DNA of 64,000 bases from Salvator merianae (Eukaryota; Chordata; Lepidosauria; Squamata; Teiidae), in NCBI GenBank assembly GCA_003586115.2, contig QVOM02000049.1, positions 18,171,470 to 18,235,469 of the forward strand. Direction: 5' to 3'. The stretch's first letter is position 1. Every line of letters starts with the position of its first letter. Shown in pieces: positions 9,613 to 22,289 of this stretch. A program made the translations under genes and the position numbers. A model generated the notes under the pieces. That model saw nothing but the letters and a program-made list of their open reading frames with translations, had not been told where the DNA came from and made no database searches.

Positions 9613-10769
9613 ATGACGGTATAAATGGGATAAATATTTATTTTGTTTTTTAAAATCTAAACTGGGGACCTTCCATCTGAAATTAATTTCTATGAAGGGG
9701 TGCTGCTTGTTATCTCGAGGCAAATAATGGCTGCTGTCTATGGTAAGAAGTAAGAACACACTCCTGAACCAGATGAACATGCCATTTGTTTTTGTAAATA
9801 ATTAACGTGGGTGGTGGATAAGGAACAGTACAGGTTTTCACACCAGCCTTACTAGAAATGTGGACACTGTCTGACTTCCTACAGTGGGAGAGACACTGAT
9901 TATATCAGGGTTTTGTGGTTGCAAAAGCCAGCTGATCGGTAACCAACAGGGCAAATGGTTGTTTTGATTGCACCCATCCAGACAAGCACTGTAACCACAA
10001 AAGGAAAGAATGTTAGGAGCTGTGCTGTGCTTTGCTTTGCTTAAGTAGACCAAATAAATACACCACAATCTTCACCCAGGATCTCACAGTTACATCTGCC
10101 CATTTGAGTTGGCAGATGTGATTGCTTCCAAAGGGTGTGCCTTTCCCAAGAGTAATTAAAACTTCTTTTGTGGAAAGCTGTTTCTCTGTATTTCTAAGGC
10201 AATGGTTTCTGGGACTTACTCCACAGATAGGAAAGAGCAAGACTTGGGGGGGAGGCGGCATCTGTGGGATCAGCATTGCATTCTGAGAAAAACCCTTGTC
10301 TCTGTGTGTGGGGGTGTTGGCATCTTGTGTGGCATCTGTGTGTTCAGCATTATAGGCTGTGAGAGGCCTTTGTCGAGTGTGGATGAGCATTTGAAAATGT
10401 CCTTTATATATGTACTACATTATTTATGTCTTTAAAATGTGGCTAAGAACCCATAAAACCCAACATTAAAAAAAGCAGGAGGGGCACCAAAGATATTGTT
10501 GCACTGAGCACCACCAATGTTACAGCTGGCTGTGTGCATCTGTTTGTCTGTCTATGTTTGTGTGGTTGTTCCTTGATAACACTACGGTTCCCCTGCCTGC
10601 TGGCATTCAGTAGACAGCAGTGACTACTTAATGAAATCTTGTATAGCATAGTTTTGTGTTCTGCAAGGGAAGCTACATTTTGTTGCCTAGGTATAAACAA
10701 AACTGGACTGTGTAAATACTGCATTTTACAAAAGATAACTGCATAGAGGTAGATCGGTAGGTAGGTAGA
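9613..10769. other. Unassigned intergenic DNA
   Basis: No supported gene. Short frames lack recognisable domains. Confidence 0.5.
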
Positions 10770-10814
10770 GGCTGTGTCTTCATTATGCAGTGAAGATGTA
10801 ATGGAGATACAGCC
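10770..10814. mobile_element. Minimal foldback element, family G
   Basis: A 45-bp inverted repeat reads GGCTGTGTCTTCATTATGCA on the left and TAATGGAGATACAGCC on the right. The terminus matches the larger family-G element at 11.73 kb. Confidence 0.5.
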
Positions 10815-11731
10815 AGATAAATAGTTTTATCCCCTCCCCTTTGTTTGCAAAGCTGAAATTAAACATATGTAACAGAAACGTGTGGTTTCTTAAAAAGACC
10901 AGAAACCATGGTGTAATTGCTTTGAGACCCAAGCTTCTTCTGGTCACATCTCGACATGCCTTGGAGGTGCACAGAAGTCTCTCCATCTCCAAAGCACCCT
11001 TCACCAAAAGAGTGTGAGGAAGCGTGGAGGGACGTCAGTCTCCCTCCAAGTCACAAATATTTCAGTGCATGAAAAGCAGCTCCAAAGACCTCCAGGCCCT
11101 CGCCACAGTGAAATGGGCTGCATTTCCACACAGGCCTTCTGCACCTGCACACGGAGGGTGAGACGACCCTCCAAGAACAGGCACAAAGACTTCAGAATGG
11201 CAACCTCAAGGGATGACAATGGAGCCATCAAACTACTTTCCAAGGCTGCTTGAAACCTGCAGTCTGCAGAGGTCTGGTGGGAAGCCCAATCCAGCACTGA
11301 GGCCAACACCGTGGAGACATGTCCTGTGGCTAAAGCAAAAAGAACGATTCTAGCCCTGTTCATCTTGCAAGGATGCATTTTGTCTCTAACCCCTATGAGA
11401 TGCTTAACACGCAGGCAGTGGAGACTGACGGATGATGTTTATTGAGATTGGCTAAAGGGGATTCTGTCTCGCGAACAGGGTGCTTTTCTACATACTCAGG
11501 AATCCCTGGAAAGCAGGACACAGATGTGCAAGGAACAGCCTTCTATGCACTAGCATATTCAGGAAACTTCAAACATCACAGTGAACATCACACGTATGCA
11601 GTGTTCCTTTCAGGCATTTAGGAATCAATGAAAGGAAAGGGGATCAAGTCTACTTATACCGTCCCTGTACACCTCGGTGCTTGCGGTCATGATACAGGGA
11701 CATGAGAAAAGTGGTAGAACAAACAGCAACT

Positions 11732-11865
11732 GAGGCTGCATCTCCATTGTACAGCAAAGCCACCTTAACCGGGGCCTCAGGACAGCATGTCTCCATTACC
11801 ACAATGGAGAGGAGCTGCCCTGAGGTTCTGTTAAGGCATCTTTACTGCATAATGGAAGCATAGCA
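11732..11865. mobile_element. Foldback MITE, family G
   Basis: The left arm starts GAGGCTGCATCTCCATTGTA and continues with CAGCAAAG.CACCTTAAC and CCTCAGGACAGC. The right arm (11807-11856) is its complement, running GCTGCCCTGAGG, GTTAAGG, CTTTACTGCATAATGGA. There is no coding content. Confidence 0.7.
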
Positions 11866-12964
11866 TGAATTGCCTCACTCTGTCTAAAACAAAGCTGGTC
11901 TTACTGAATAGTGGATGACATTCTTTGGGGGTAAACTTTCTTAAAAGATAAATGTACCAAGGTGGTAATGATCTGTTGCTGTTCCCTCTGATTTGGTTGA
12001 GTGATGCAGTCAGGGCTGTGATCACACTTGGTTTAAAAAAAAAAAAATGGGGCCTCCAAAACAACTAAGAAACAGCTTAGAGATGGTTACGAGCTGGGAT
12101 TATTCTCATGTCAATCTGCCCCTCCCCCCTCTTATGAACATTCTAGGTTAGAAAAGATGGATTAGAGATAGAATGAGAACACGAGGACCACACAGTACTG
12201 TCTCTGAGGCGCATCTGATCTATTTTTGTTGTTACATGTGATCATCACACCAGTGCTCTGCAGTCAGTCAAAAGAAAAAAGAGATTTTGCTCCTGGTTGC
12301 AGTACTGAGGCTAACAATTAAATTTATACTGTGGTCCTCAGCAGGGAACACGGGGGCCATTAAAACAAAATATGCATTTCAGGGGCATACCCTCTCTGTA
12401 GATAGAGGCATATGGGCAGACGCCCTCTGGATGCAATCTGAACCTGTGCCTGTGGCAAATAATTCAAGAGTTGGTGATGTTTCCCCCAGTTTAAAAATCC
12501 AGGAAACCTGGATTACATAACAACAAAACCAGGTTATTAAGTCAGTTCAAGTGTGGACTCAAGTGGAAAAACACTACTCTCCTGTGACCAAGGAAAGGTA
12601 ACAGGAGTTTGGCAGAGGAAATTGGAGGAATAGCAGCTTGTGCTCTGGTAAGTTTGTGGGGTGGATATTCTAGGTTTTGGAGAGTTTGTTGGGCATTTGG
12701 TGTGTGGCTGGTTTAGCTGCTAGATAGGGGCTGATATCTAAGCTAGCCCCTGAGCACATGGTCTGAGGGAGGAGAGACTTGTAGTTGCTGCAGATTCAGG
12801 GCAGTGGCCTATGCACAGGAAGTATATATAATAACAAAAACTAAAACTATTTTTTAAAAAATAATAATAAATTAAATTGTAACAAAAATTTTAAAATAAT
12901 TCAATTTTTTTTTAAAAGTCAAACAATTTAAACAGTAACAAAAATAAAATAATTTAAAAGTCAT
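11866..12964. other. Unassigned intergenic DNA; A/T low-complexity at 12830-12960
   Basis: The last 130 bases are almost pure A and T with AATA/TTTA runs. No gene is visible in the rest. Confidence 0.55.
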
Positions 12965-13308
12965 GAAGGTAGCTTGCTAGCAGCGGGAGAGGAACTTTCC
13001 AGTGTTTTGCATCAGTGTCACATGTATGGCTATTTGCTTGCTGGGCAGAAGCCAGAGGTGTGTTGTGCTCCATATAGTGAACTCGTAGCTTTCAAGAAAC
13101 AGGTTTCGTCCCTTGAAGAAGACCTGGCAGAGAGGACAGGCACGATTCGAAGATTACCTTTGAAGTTTATGCAAGCTTTAAAGATGGAGCCACGGCGTTT
13201 CCTTGTTCCAGACCAGTGCAGATGTGCTGATGCCTGGACTGAAATAGACACTGTAAGTACACTTACAGAGCTTTTCAAACAGGTCCACCCCTAAATTGGG
13301 ATAGGAAC
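12965..13308. mobile_element. Family J transposon, left part (split by insertion)
   Basis: From about 13140 the sequence matches the 3.34-3.47 kb copy in order: ATGCAAGCTTTAAAGATGG, CCAGACCAGTGCAG, GATGCCTGGA, AGGTCCACCCCTAAATTGGG, ATAGGAAC. It stops at 13308, where the 1.25-kb insertion begins, and resumes at 14563. Confidence 0.6.
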
Positions 13309-14562
13309 TGTTAAAGGTCGAGCTCTGGGAAGATATTTTGGGGAAATTAGCTTCTGCCCAGATATTAGACCTTTGTAGGGATCGATATTTTGGTTCTGGT
13401 TTTAATAACGTTAAATTGACATAGGAAATGCACATAAAGGGGAGGTAGTCCTTGAAAAGAATGGTGCATCTTTTATTATAACCCAGCAAAAAGATTTAAA
13501 TCCAAAGAAATAGCCATAAACAAAGTAATTTGTTAGAATCAGCCAGTTTCATAGGTAGGATAGGTAAGTTTGGCATTTAGGAAAGAGAAAAGGCTTGGCT
13601 CCAAATTAAGTAAGGAAACTTAATTAGAGAGTTTAAAAGGGGTAGAAAAAAAAAAGAGAGAGAGAGAGAGTCTGGGAGAAGCTAGCAGTAAAAACGAAAG
13701 AATGTTCCTAGAACTAAGTGATAAGTCTCACCAATTTGTATTCTTCTTTAGAGGAAACTTCATTATGGCAAAAAGGACAATTTGGGGGAAAAGATGAATG
13801 TGTCTCTTGCAGGCAAATTGGGTGAAAAATCAGAGAATGGTATGTAGACACAGCTCCTCAACCCTCACTCCTTCCAAAAACAAAAACAGCTCTTTTGCCA
13901 AGGGGCATAGAGAGAGATATGGAATCCCTCTTTTAGTGAAATCAGCTCAAAAAGGGAAAATAAAGGAAACTGCAAGCAGTGAATCAGGCAGCTCCTTGGA
14001 AAAATCTGTTCTCTCTCCATTTCAGGGAGGTAAAAATCAGCTCTTAGCGAAGGTAAAAATGGCGCTGAGATGCTTTCTTCTTTTCCTGCTCCATAATGTC
14101 TTCTCCTCCGTCCTCAGCTCCTGCTAACTCTTCTCTTCTCCTAACTTCCTAATAGTAAAAACCTGAACTTTTTATATTCTTTTTCCCAAATAGAAAAAGG
14201 AGGAAACTTATTTTGGCAGAGCAAACATGTGCTTTTTCACGTAGACAGATAGACAGATAACTACTCTGGTTGATTAGCTTAAATGTCGCTATTTACATTC
14301 TTAAAGAGGAGTTCTCAAGGTGTAAGTTTGAACAATGGACTAGTTTTGATGGTCAGATAATTGCCCAATCTTTTGTTAACTATTAATGCTTAATTTCCTG
14401 AGCTTCTCTGAGCCGCCAGGTTAACTATTCAAGAGATAAGCAGAGAAAATCAGTTTCTACAGAGTCCAGGGATTCTGGTCAGATTCTCTGTATTTGAAAT
14501 CCTTATAGTTATATTTCATAGGATCCATATCCATTTGTATATAATAATGTCTCAAGGCTACA
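13309..14562. mobile_element. Solo-LTR-like insertion (1254 bp) inside family J
   Basis: The inserted segment starts TGTTAAAGG and ends GGCTACA, giving the TG...CA ends of a long terminal repeat. It is flanked by a direct 4-bp duplication GAAC (13305-13308 and 14563-14566). The related element at 3.47 kb shows the uninterrupted site (GGATAGGGAGCCCTTAG), which defines the insertion limits. No coding frame of note lies inside, as expected for a solo LTR. A 4-bp duplication is usual for several retrovirus-like groups, but the family is not identified and no internal region or second LTR is present. Confidence 0.6.
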
Positions 14563-14661
14563 GAACCCTTAGAACCAAAATGGTGCTAGTCCTGTGCAGA
14601 AGAGACATACTAGCAAGCAGCTTGTTCCAGTATATCAGGCAAGTGCAGAAAGGCCCTTAGA
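14563..14661. mobile_element. Family J transposon, right end
   Basis: The block CCTTAGAACCAAAATGGTGC, then TAGTCCTGTGCAGAAGAG, TACTAGCAAGCAG and the terminus GTGCAGAAAGGCCC, matches the end of the copy at 3.49-3.55 kb. Confidence 0.6.
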
Positions 14662-14669
14662 TTTAGTGT

Positions 14670-15365
14670 CCTAGAAATCCTTCCAACTACATGGTTCTAT
14701 GCTTCTATCACATAAATAATAAATTCCTTTGACCCAGGAGTAAGTCTCACTTAATACTTAAGAGGCTGCTTCTAGTATATATACATAGGTAGAAAACAAT
14801 CACATGTGTAAATACTTACAAATATCACAATAGTTAGCAAGTAAAAGCAAAAACAAATACAAACAAAGATAGGAAGACCCTTCCATGTACAGTAAACATA
14901 TTCAGTTTCACTTCCTTTCTGCTGAATTCACACTCTTCACTGTTTGTCCTTCTGTTTCTTCTAACTGGCAGGGCAGCTAAGGACACCAGCAAGAACCTCC
15001 TCTCTGATTAATAATTTTCCACTGTTGTGTCCTCAACCTAACCTCAGTGCTGCCTGTATGTTTAGTGTCCCATGTGGCAACAGGTTCAAGCTAATTCAAG
15101 GATGATCTCAAGCTTTTATTCCTGTGCCTTGAGGAACAAAATATTTGACTTGCATACTGTATGCAGTGGTTTTTTTCTGTTCAAAAGCACTGAGGATCTC
15201 TCTTAAATGAAATCCATGGCTGTGTTTCCTCCTCGCATAAAGCAGACCGGAAGGGAGGTGACTGGGCGGAAATGCCTTGTTCACCATGTCACTGGTACCT
15301 CTGTGACTCCATCTCAAAGCCTGGAGGTCCCTGATAATGTGGCAAATAAGGCATATTAGTTGAGG
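14670..15365. other. Unassigned intergenic DNA
   Basis: No gene or clear repeat boundary seen. Confidence 0.45.
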
Positions 15366-15370
15366 GCAGG

Positions 15371-15785
15371 GACATAAGAACCTAAGAGGAGCTTTGCTGG
15401 ATCAGGCCACGGCCCATCTAGTCCAGCATTCTGTTTCACACAGTGGTCCACTAATTGCTTCTGGGCATTCACAAGCAGACTGAAAGGCAAAACTTTCACC
15501 TGCTCTTGACTCCACATAAATGGTTTTACAGCCTATGTTTCCAACCTGGAGGACCTAGGCATCCATTCTAGTAGCCAGTGATACACGTGACCTCCATGAA
15601 TCTGTCCAGTCCTTTCTTAAAGCAATCCAGGCTGATTGCTGTCACCACCTCTTCTGGTAATAAATTCCATAGACCAATGACCCTCTGGTTGAAAAAATAC
15701 TTTCCCTAGTCAGTCCTAACTCTCCTACCCATCAACTTCAGAGAGTGCCCCCTGGTCCTAGTATTGTGTGATAGAGAAATGCATC
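15371..15785 (-). mobile_element. CR1-like LINE, 3' fragment
   Basis: Read on the minus strand, the first part translates to a decayed ORF2 C-terminus with RVIGLWNLLPEEVVTAISL, then FKKGLDRFM. This is the tail signature of CR1-group ORF2 (W..LP.EVV..SL..F...LD). The 3' end (GGACTAGATGGGCCGTGGCC, then GATCCAGCAAAG, on the minus strand) is shared with copies at 19.83, 31.09 and 55.80 kb. It is 5'-truncated and inactive. Confidence 0.8.
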
Positions 15786-16489
15786 TTACCTTGGAAGGGG
15801 CCTATAAAAAGATGACTGTGCTTTTAACAGGCAGTGCCCTAGCCATGGAAATGTACCCCCATTGCAATTAGTATTGTTGGGTACAATGCAGCCTCCTTGT
15901 AGAAGCTATTTTAAAACAATTGCTATTTAACGGAAAAATATTGAGAGATACTCAAGCTGCACATTTCCATTGACGGCCATCTTTTTCCCACTCCCCCTTA
16001 AAAACCAATCGACTAATCAGAATAGAGCCCCACTGAAGTCAGTGGTACTGCTTCTAGGGAAAAAAATTAGGATTCCTCTGTTAAATATTCCCCTCAACAA
16101 TATTGGCATGACACTGAAGAGGCATTCTTTGCCTGCATGGAAAGGAACAGAACTCTTGTGGGCAAAATATTGAAAATTTTGAGAGAGGGAAGTCTAATGC
16201 TTTTTTGGTCACTTCATCCTTTAAAATTCTTCAGCTCTATTCTTCAGTTTGTTACATTTTAATTTCACATTCACCTTGAGATGTAGATAATTATTTGATT
16301 AAAATCCAATAAACATTCGTTTTTGAGAAGCCAAACCAAGACTTGAAAGGCCAGTACAACATTGAAGGTGTGCACAAGCAGAGAGGAGGTGCTCATCACT
16401 AAAGCCAAATTCACTGGGGATACGTATTCTCCTTCCCAAAAGTGGTCGACAGATTTCTTTACCTATGTGATAAAGAAATGGGATAAAGC

Positions 16490-17570
16490 AATGTGACAGG
16501 ATGGCATGCTCCTTGTGATGGCATCGTATGCTCCAATTTTAGGTGCAGCTGGAACCGTGGAGCTATTTTGAACACTGTGGCCAATGAAATGGTTGCCAAC
16601 AAGTTAGGAGTTGTGAATAACAAGGTCAGACACATAAGCTCTCAAACATCATCCAGCTTTGTGCTTTTGGCACAAGGTGTAGAATATTTTTGGGATAATT
16701 GCTACCACAATGGATAGGAACTGACAAGGATATCACTTTGGACTTTCCTGAACGGGTACAAAGAAGCAACTACAACCTAGCAGTGGTGATCCAGTGCACT
16801 CAGCTACAATGGCACTTGGTAACTTTTGTTTCACAGGAGATTCAAGCATGTTTGATCAAGATTTTGCACCCAGAGGTCACTGGACTTCTTAGGGAAAAGT
16901 ATCCAGACACTCAGATGCACCATTTGTCTCTAATGAAGGTGGTACATGCTACTTGGAAAGACATGATACTAAGAGTGAGTAATTAGGCATGAGAAGGTAT
17001 TGGACATTATTGTGGCACATCTGGTCACACATATAGGACTTCCATAGGCGAAGAGCATCACCACCTTGATGCTTAAGTAGTTGTACAGATGGTCGAGCAG
17101 ATCTCATTCCTTTGATTTAGTATAATGTTATTGCTATTGAAGATTATAATGTTTTTAGGCATATTAGTGATAATACAAGTAGGATGCTTCAACTGAATGA
17201 TGCTTCTTTCTGTCTGCAATCTTCCTGTCTTTCTATCACTCTCTTCCCTGGTTCTTTTCCCATCCCTATAGATAGGTCCCTGGAAAATCCATGTTTTTGC
17301 TCTAGCTAAGTGGAAGATTGTTTTGGGGAACAATTCTCTTTAAAGGAATCTATTGTGGACTCTATTTGGAAAAACGTGTATGGCCCTGCAGAGTCAGAGT
17401 TAAGCAGATTCCATTTGGAAGACAAGCGTAACATGACAGAATGGTTAAGGCAATTTCAGACTCTCCAAGATCAGGTAAAAATGTTGTCAAGACTGAACAA
17501 AGGGATTTGGACAAAAGTTGTTTAGAAAGCACTCCAGGTTAAGGAAATTGGGAAATAATTTGAAGAAGCA
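16490..17570 (+). pseudogene. Degenerate coding-like stretch, possible old retroelement
   Basis: Several frames in the same direction, broken by stops and shifts, are unusually protein-like in composition for this region: charged and aromatic residues, and a heptad-like run near 16570-16640. The arrangement weakly resembles the transmembrane subunit region of an old endogenous retrovirus, but I could not identify a diagnostic motif and saw no flanking LTRs. It cannot be functional as it stands. It could equally be an unrelated repeat or chance. Confidence 0.2.
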
Positions 17571-18289
17571 ACTCACTGTTCATGGTAGATACTCTGTTGG
17601 GTAAGTGGAGTCCAACTGCTGAGGCTATTTTCAATTTGACTGTCCATCCCATTGTAGGTCTGTGAAGGTCTGTGAAGTGACTGTGGCGATCCTCACGATT
17701 TCTGCTCAATGCAGACCAAATCGTATCTACCAGCAGTGGGACCTGTAATACGGTGTAAAGCGTGTGTGTGAATCTTTTTTTAGATCCCACATTGCCTCTT
17801 GCTGTGTGGAGGCTACCTAAGAAGTCAGAATCATCAGATCAGTAGCAAGGTATGGGGCAGAATGTTGTCCAGCAACAAAGAAATATGAGTAAGCACTTCA
17901 AACCATGGAGATGGGGCTGCTACAATGGTTTCGCACATTTTTGCTTTTACATAGTCGGTAAAATGTGATTTTGCTTGATTAACACAATCCTGGAAACTTT
18001 CAGTAGTATGATTTTTCCTCTGAAGCACCCATTACTTTTATGTCTATGGGTGCATAGAATGGCTTCTGCCTATCATCATCTCTGCCTATTGCTACCCATA
18101 GCGCCATCTAATATTAACTTACCTGTCTCCCAAGCTGTTCAAATGGCCATTTCCTCAGCTGTCTTAGGAGCTGCTAGCAGTGTTGCTTTGTGATCATTTT
18201 AATGGCCATTTATTTGACCAATTCTGTTCCAGTGGTTAATTGGCTGCTGCAAGCCAAAATTTTTGTGTGTCTGTTTTATATTTTGTTTT

Positions 18290-18365
18290 ATTGCTGTAAT
18301 GCACCCGGAGATCTTCAGGTATAGGGGTGGGATAAAAATGCAAATAAATGAAGAGATAATAAATA
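18290..18365 (+). mobile_element. LINE 3' tail (L2/CR1 type)
   Basis: The phrase TGCACCCGGAGATCTTCAGG, then GGGGTGGGATAAAAATGCAA and AATAAATGAA, is the typical 3' end of an L2-like reptile LINE. Nothing further upstream is recognisable. Confidence 0.55.
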
Positions 18366-18910
18366 AAAGGACAGGATAGCAAGAGTGCTGGAAACCCTGC
18401 ACTCACCTCCGTGCATCATATCCCCATCCTCAGGGCATCCGAGGAGGCTTGAAGCCATTTTGGGGCAGGGGAAAGCACAGGAGATGACCAAATATCGTCC
18501 CATGACAATGTGTAAATGCAGCCTCAACTGATGCACAGTCCATCTACCTCTAGAGTTTTCCTGTTATTTCCTGTTCTTAATGGTGATATCATTTCCAGTA
18601 CTTCTCTTGCTGAAATGCAAGATGCAGCAAAACAGTCAAGTCTTGTCAAGGGATGGCAGGAGAAGAAACTGGTGAAATGTTCATATCTGTGTGGTTCAGG
18701 CAGTCACCGGTATACTTCCTCTCCACCACCTTATCAGCATGCATTCTTATATTTTGCACAGTCTCATAGAAGGGGGATTTAATTCCAAATTAGATTTGCT
18801 TCACTCAGAAAGTCAAAACAGTTGCAACATTTCATGCTAAATGAAGATGAAGAAAATTGAAGTCCAATAACTTTTGGATGGCTGTCAGTTCTCTACATCT
18901 GTTTGAGACG

Positions 18911-18945
18911 TTCCCCAGGACACAGGGCACCTGTGTCCTGGGGAA
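18911..18945. other. Perfect 16-bp hairpin
   Basis: TTCCCCAGGACACAGG (18911-18926) and its exact reverse complement (18930-18945) are separated by three bases. No repeat ends are visible around it. Confidence 0.9.
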
Positions 18946-19825
18946 TGTAATAATTCTGTAATGATTCAATCAACCACAAAGTGGCAGTATAGACTGATGC
19001 AGAGTAGACTCAAAAACCCTGGTTGTCCTTCCTCCTTTCTATGGAGCATTTGAAAATTGCAGGAACCTTTTTTTAAAAAAAGTTCTATGCATCAAAGCAC
19101 ATATATCTTCGGTACTGGCATAGTCATCCAAACCTCTCATCATATAACAGCGATCTGTAACATACTGTTAATGTTAATGTACTCTTAGGCAAGACCTGCC
19201 CGTCTTTTCCATGCTACTTTTCCAAGTAGAGAACTATGGTTGCAGAGCTCTAATTAGAAGTGATCTGCTGCATGCCTCTTGCCCCTGCTGTTGCAAAAAG
19301 CACACCCAGGGAACATTTGTTCCCCAGCGGTGATGTTACCTCCTGGATTCTTTCAAACCCAGGAAATGGCCCTGTGGGGCATGGCCTGGGTTCAAAAAGG
19401 CAGGGCTGCCAACAACAGGAATGGCAGCCCTGGGAAAGTCCACTTGGGAGGCTGCAGCATGGCAGCAAAATGGCTGGCAGAAGAGTGGGGAATGCTCTCG
19501 AGGGTTGTGCATGAACAAGTTTGCTGTACATTCACCAGACCTTTCCATAGCCTTGCTAAACGGCAAATGCAGAATTGCGATGGGAGCACTGTGAGGTCAT
19601 TGCAGTGGGATGTGAAGCCCCACCTCTTACTGGCTGCAAAGTCTGCTGGGAGGCTGGGGAAGGCAACAGAGGCAGGTGTTACCCCCCTTTCATTATCCCC
19701 TCGCCTTTAATGAGTTTAATGTGTTTGTATGCTGCACACAGCATAATGAATTTATTCATACACATCTCCAGTTCTTGCTCCCACTCACTGTGTACAGTGC
19801 TCCAATGAGCACTTACAGTGGAACA

Positions 19826-20245
19826 TAAGTACATAAGAGGAACCCTGTTAGATCATGCCAAAACCTATCTAGTCCAGCATCCTGTCTCACACAGTGGTGC
19901 ACCAATTGCTCTTGGACATTCTCAAGCAGAAGACAAAAGCAAAACCTTCACCTGCTATCAACTCCCTGCAAATGGCCTTTAGAGGCATCCTGCTGTCTCT
20001 CCAGCCTAGAGGCAATACTAGGCATCCGTTCTAGTAGCCATTGATACCCCTGACCTCCATGAATCTGTCCAATCCATTCTTAACACTATCCAGGCTGATT
20101 GCTGTCACCCTCTCTTCCAGTAGTAAATTCCATAGACCCATGACCCTTTGAGTGAAAAAATACCCCCCCCCCGTCAGTCCTAACTCTCCTACCCATCAGC
20201 TTCATAGAGTGCCCCCCGGTTCTAGTGTTGTGCGATAGAGAAGGT
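19826..20245 (-). mobile_element. CR1-like LINE, 3' fragment
   Basis: Colinear with the 15.37-kb copy over its whole length on the minus strand, with a C-run at 20163. It has more frame breaks and is inactive. Confidence 0.8.
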
Positions 20246-20249
20246 GGAA

Positions 20250-21230
20250 TGGCAGCTGCCTGCATGTGGATCCATGCCAACCTGTATCCTGCCATCACAC
20301 CACCTCAGCCGTGAAGGCACAGAACGAGGCAGATCCTCCACCCTTGTGGCTAAGTTACGGCACCAGAAAGCACTATGCAGATCCAATCCAAATCAGATTT
20401 ACTAAGCTGTTGAGCAAATTTGTAGCAGATAGTTCTCTGTTGTGTCTCCTCGTAAGTTCAGTGGAGCTTACTCCTAAGTAAATAGGTATAGCATTGCAAC
20501 CTTAATTTTGTATATGCAATCTTCATTACACAAACTATTAGAAGCAGCTTTAAACCTTTTGGAAATGAAACCCTGGGGGGGGGGGTTGTACTAAATTACA
20601 TTTTTCAAAAGATACAAGCTACTTACTTGATATGCTTCAATATATTCTTTTTCCTTTCACAGATAAAATATTGAATGATGGGAACATTACTAAAATTGCT
20701 GCCCAGGGCCTGGCCTAGTCTGCACCAGAATTCGGATGGCAGGCCCCTATTCCAGGATATAATCCAGAATAAGGCCCAGTGCAGAAAGAGCCAATGATTT
20801 GAATCAACATCTGGTAAAAATGTGCAACCAACAATCGTCTTGTACTGCAAATGAAAGTTATAGTAGCATTGTTCCCATTTAACTACTCTGGAAAACGCTT
20901 TATACATTTTCACTCATTCTACACGTTTTGTGTTGGAAGAATCCAAACTTTGTCACAGAAGCAGAATAGGATGCTGTGGAGCCATTTGTGAGGCTGGGAA
21001 CACGGATGTGAAACAACGGGGCCATAATCAGTGCACAGAGTAAAATCAGAATTCCAGTGTCTCTGGCTTTGCTTGCAATATACCTTTTCCTTTATCTGGT
21101 TTTTTACGTATTTGGTGTACCTGGTCCTGTCTTAACAGTATTTTTTTCTCAAGTGCCCATCATTTATGCAAGGATGCCTTTCCCCATTGTATTTCTCTTG
21201 CATTCTCTTAAACATAGAGTCCTGGGATTA
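20250..21230. other. Unassigned intergenic DNA
   Basis: A G-run stands at about 20575-20587. No gene is supported. Confidence 0.45.
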
Positions 21231-21234
21231 GGAG

Positions 21235-21610
21235 GGCCCATTAATTTAATTCAATTTAATTTAGTCATTTTTTTTTAATTTAAAACTTCTATATAACTCT
21301 TCAAAAATTCCAAATCAGTTTACAATGTAGATTTAAAAAAGGTGAAAAATCAGTTTAGAATGTCGACTAAAAAAGGTGAAAAATGTTTCAAACAATAAAA
21401 AACATTAATTAAAAACATACAAAACTGAATGGGCAAGGAGACAAGTACCTATTCATAGTGGGAATGCCTGGGTGAATAGATAAGTCTTTAGCAAGTGCTT
21501 CAAAGATATGATAGTATGTGCCTCATGAACATCAGAGAGCAGAGGATTCCAGAGGATTCCACTACCAAGAAGGTCCTATTGCAGGAATTCACAAAATGAT
21601 GTCCAGCAAC
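21235..21610 (-). mobile_element. L2-like LINE 3' region
   Basis: The blocks AATCAGTTTACAATGTAG, AACATTAATTAAAAACATAC, GGGTGAATAGATAAGTCTTT and AGAGCAGAGGATTCCAGAG follow the order of the L2-type 3' region seen reversed in reptiles. A duplicated GGTGAAAAAT/TCAGTTTA unit lies near 21320-21380. The copy is non-coding here. Confidence 0.5.
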
Positions 21611-22094
21611 TGGTAGCACCCCTTACCCTCAACTTTTCCCTTCTAGGATTAGAATGGAAGAACATCGTGTCTTATTGTATCTAAAACCAGACCAAACGAA
21701 AGTGCAAGGAAGAATAGCAAAGCTGGCATCCAGCAGAAGCTGAAAGAAAAGGAATGAACTGGCTAAAACAAGCCCAGTCTCCCTCAGGGTCCCAGTAGAG
21801 ACTCAGCAGAAGCGCAAGCACAAGCACACAGCTTAAAATGTCATGATGATAAAAATCTTATTACCTTACCATACTGCTCTTCTGAGCCAAAACAAGTAGA
21901 AGGGCAATAGTTAAGCATCATTTCTATGGAAAGGAAAACTTCATAATGCAGTTTCTCTATCATGTAGGAAAACAGAAGAAAACATCTTCTACACCCACTC
22001 ATGCAAACCAGCGGATAGATAGACCTGACCCTGGAAAAAAAAAGGTCAGAGGAAGCAGATTTACCAAAGTGTTGATAATTGGCATCCTGCAGGC

Positions 22095-22288
22095 AATCGA
22101 ATCTGAACATTCCAAAGTGGAACAGTCTCCGCGGTGCAGTGGCCATCTGCACTGTGAGGGCTGAAACAACCCAGAAACAAGCTTCCAGCACTCGCAGGGT
22201 GAATGCTGGCAGCCCCGCCATGAAATGGGGAAGTACTTCATTAGTGAGCGTGCAGACGCTCACTAGCATGTAAGTGCGAACAGGCCCC
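22095..22288. mobile_element. Family A transposon, right part
   Basis: Carries the family-A order AACATTCCAAAGTGGAACAG, CTGTGAGGGCTG, GCTTCCAGCACTCGCAG, the TTAGTGAGCG/CGCTCACTA palindrome (22241-22265) and the terminus AAGTGCGAACAGGCCCC. The left terminus is missing. Confidence 0.65.
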
Positions 22289-22289
22289 T

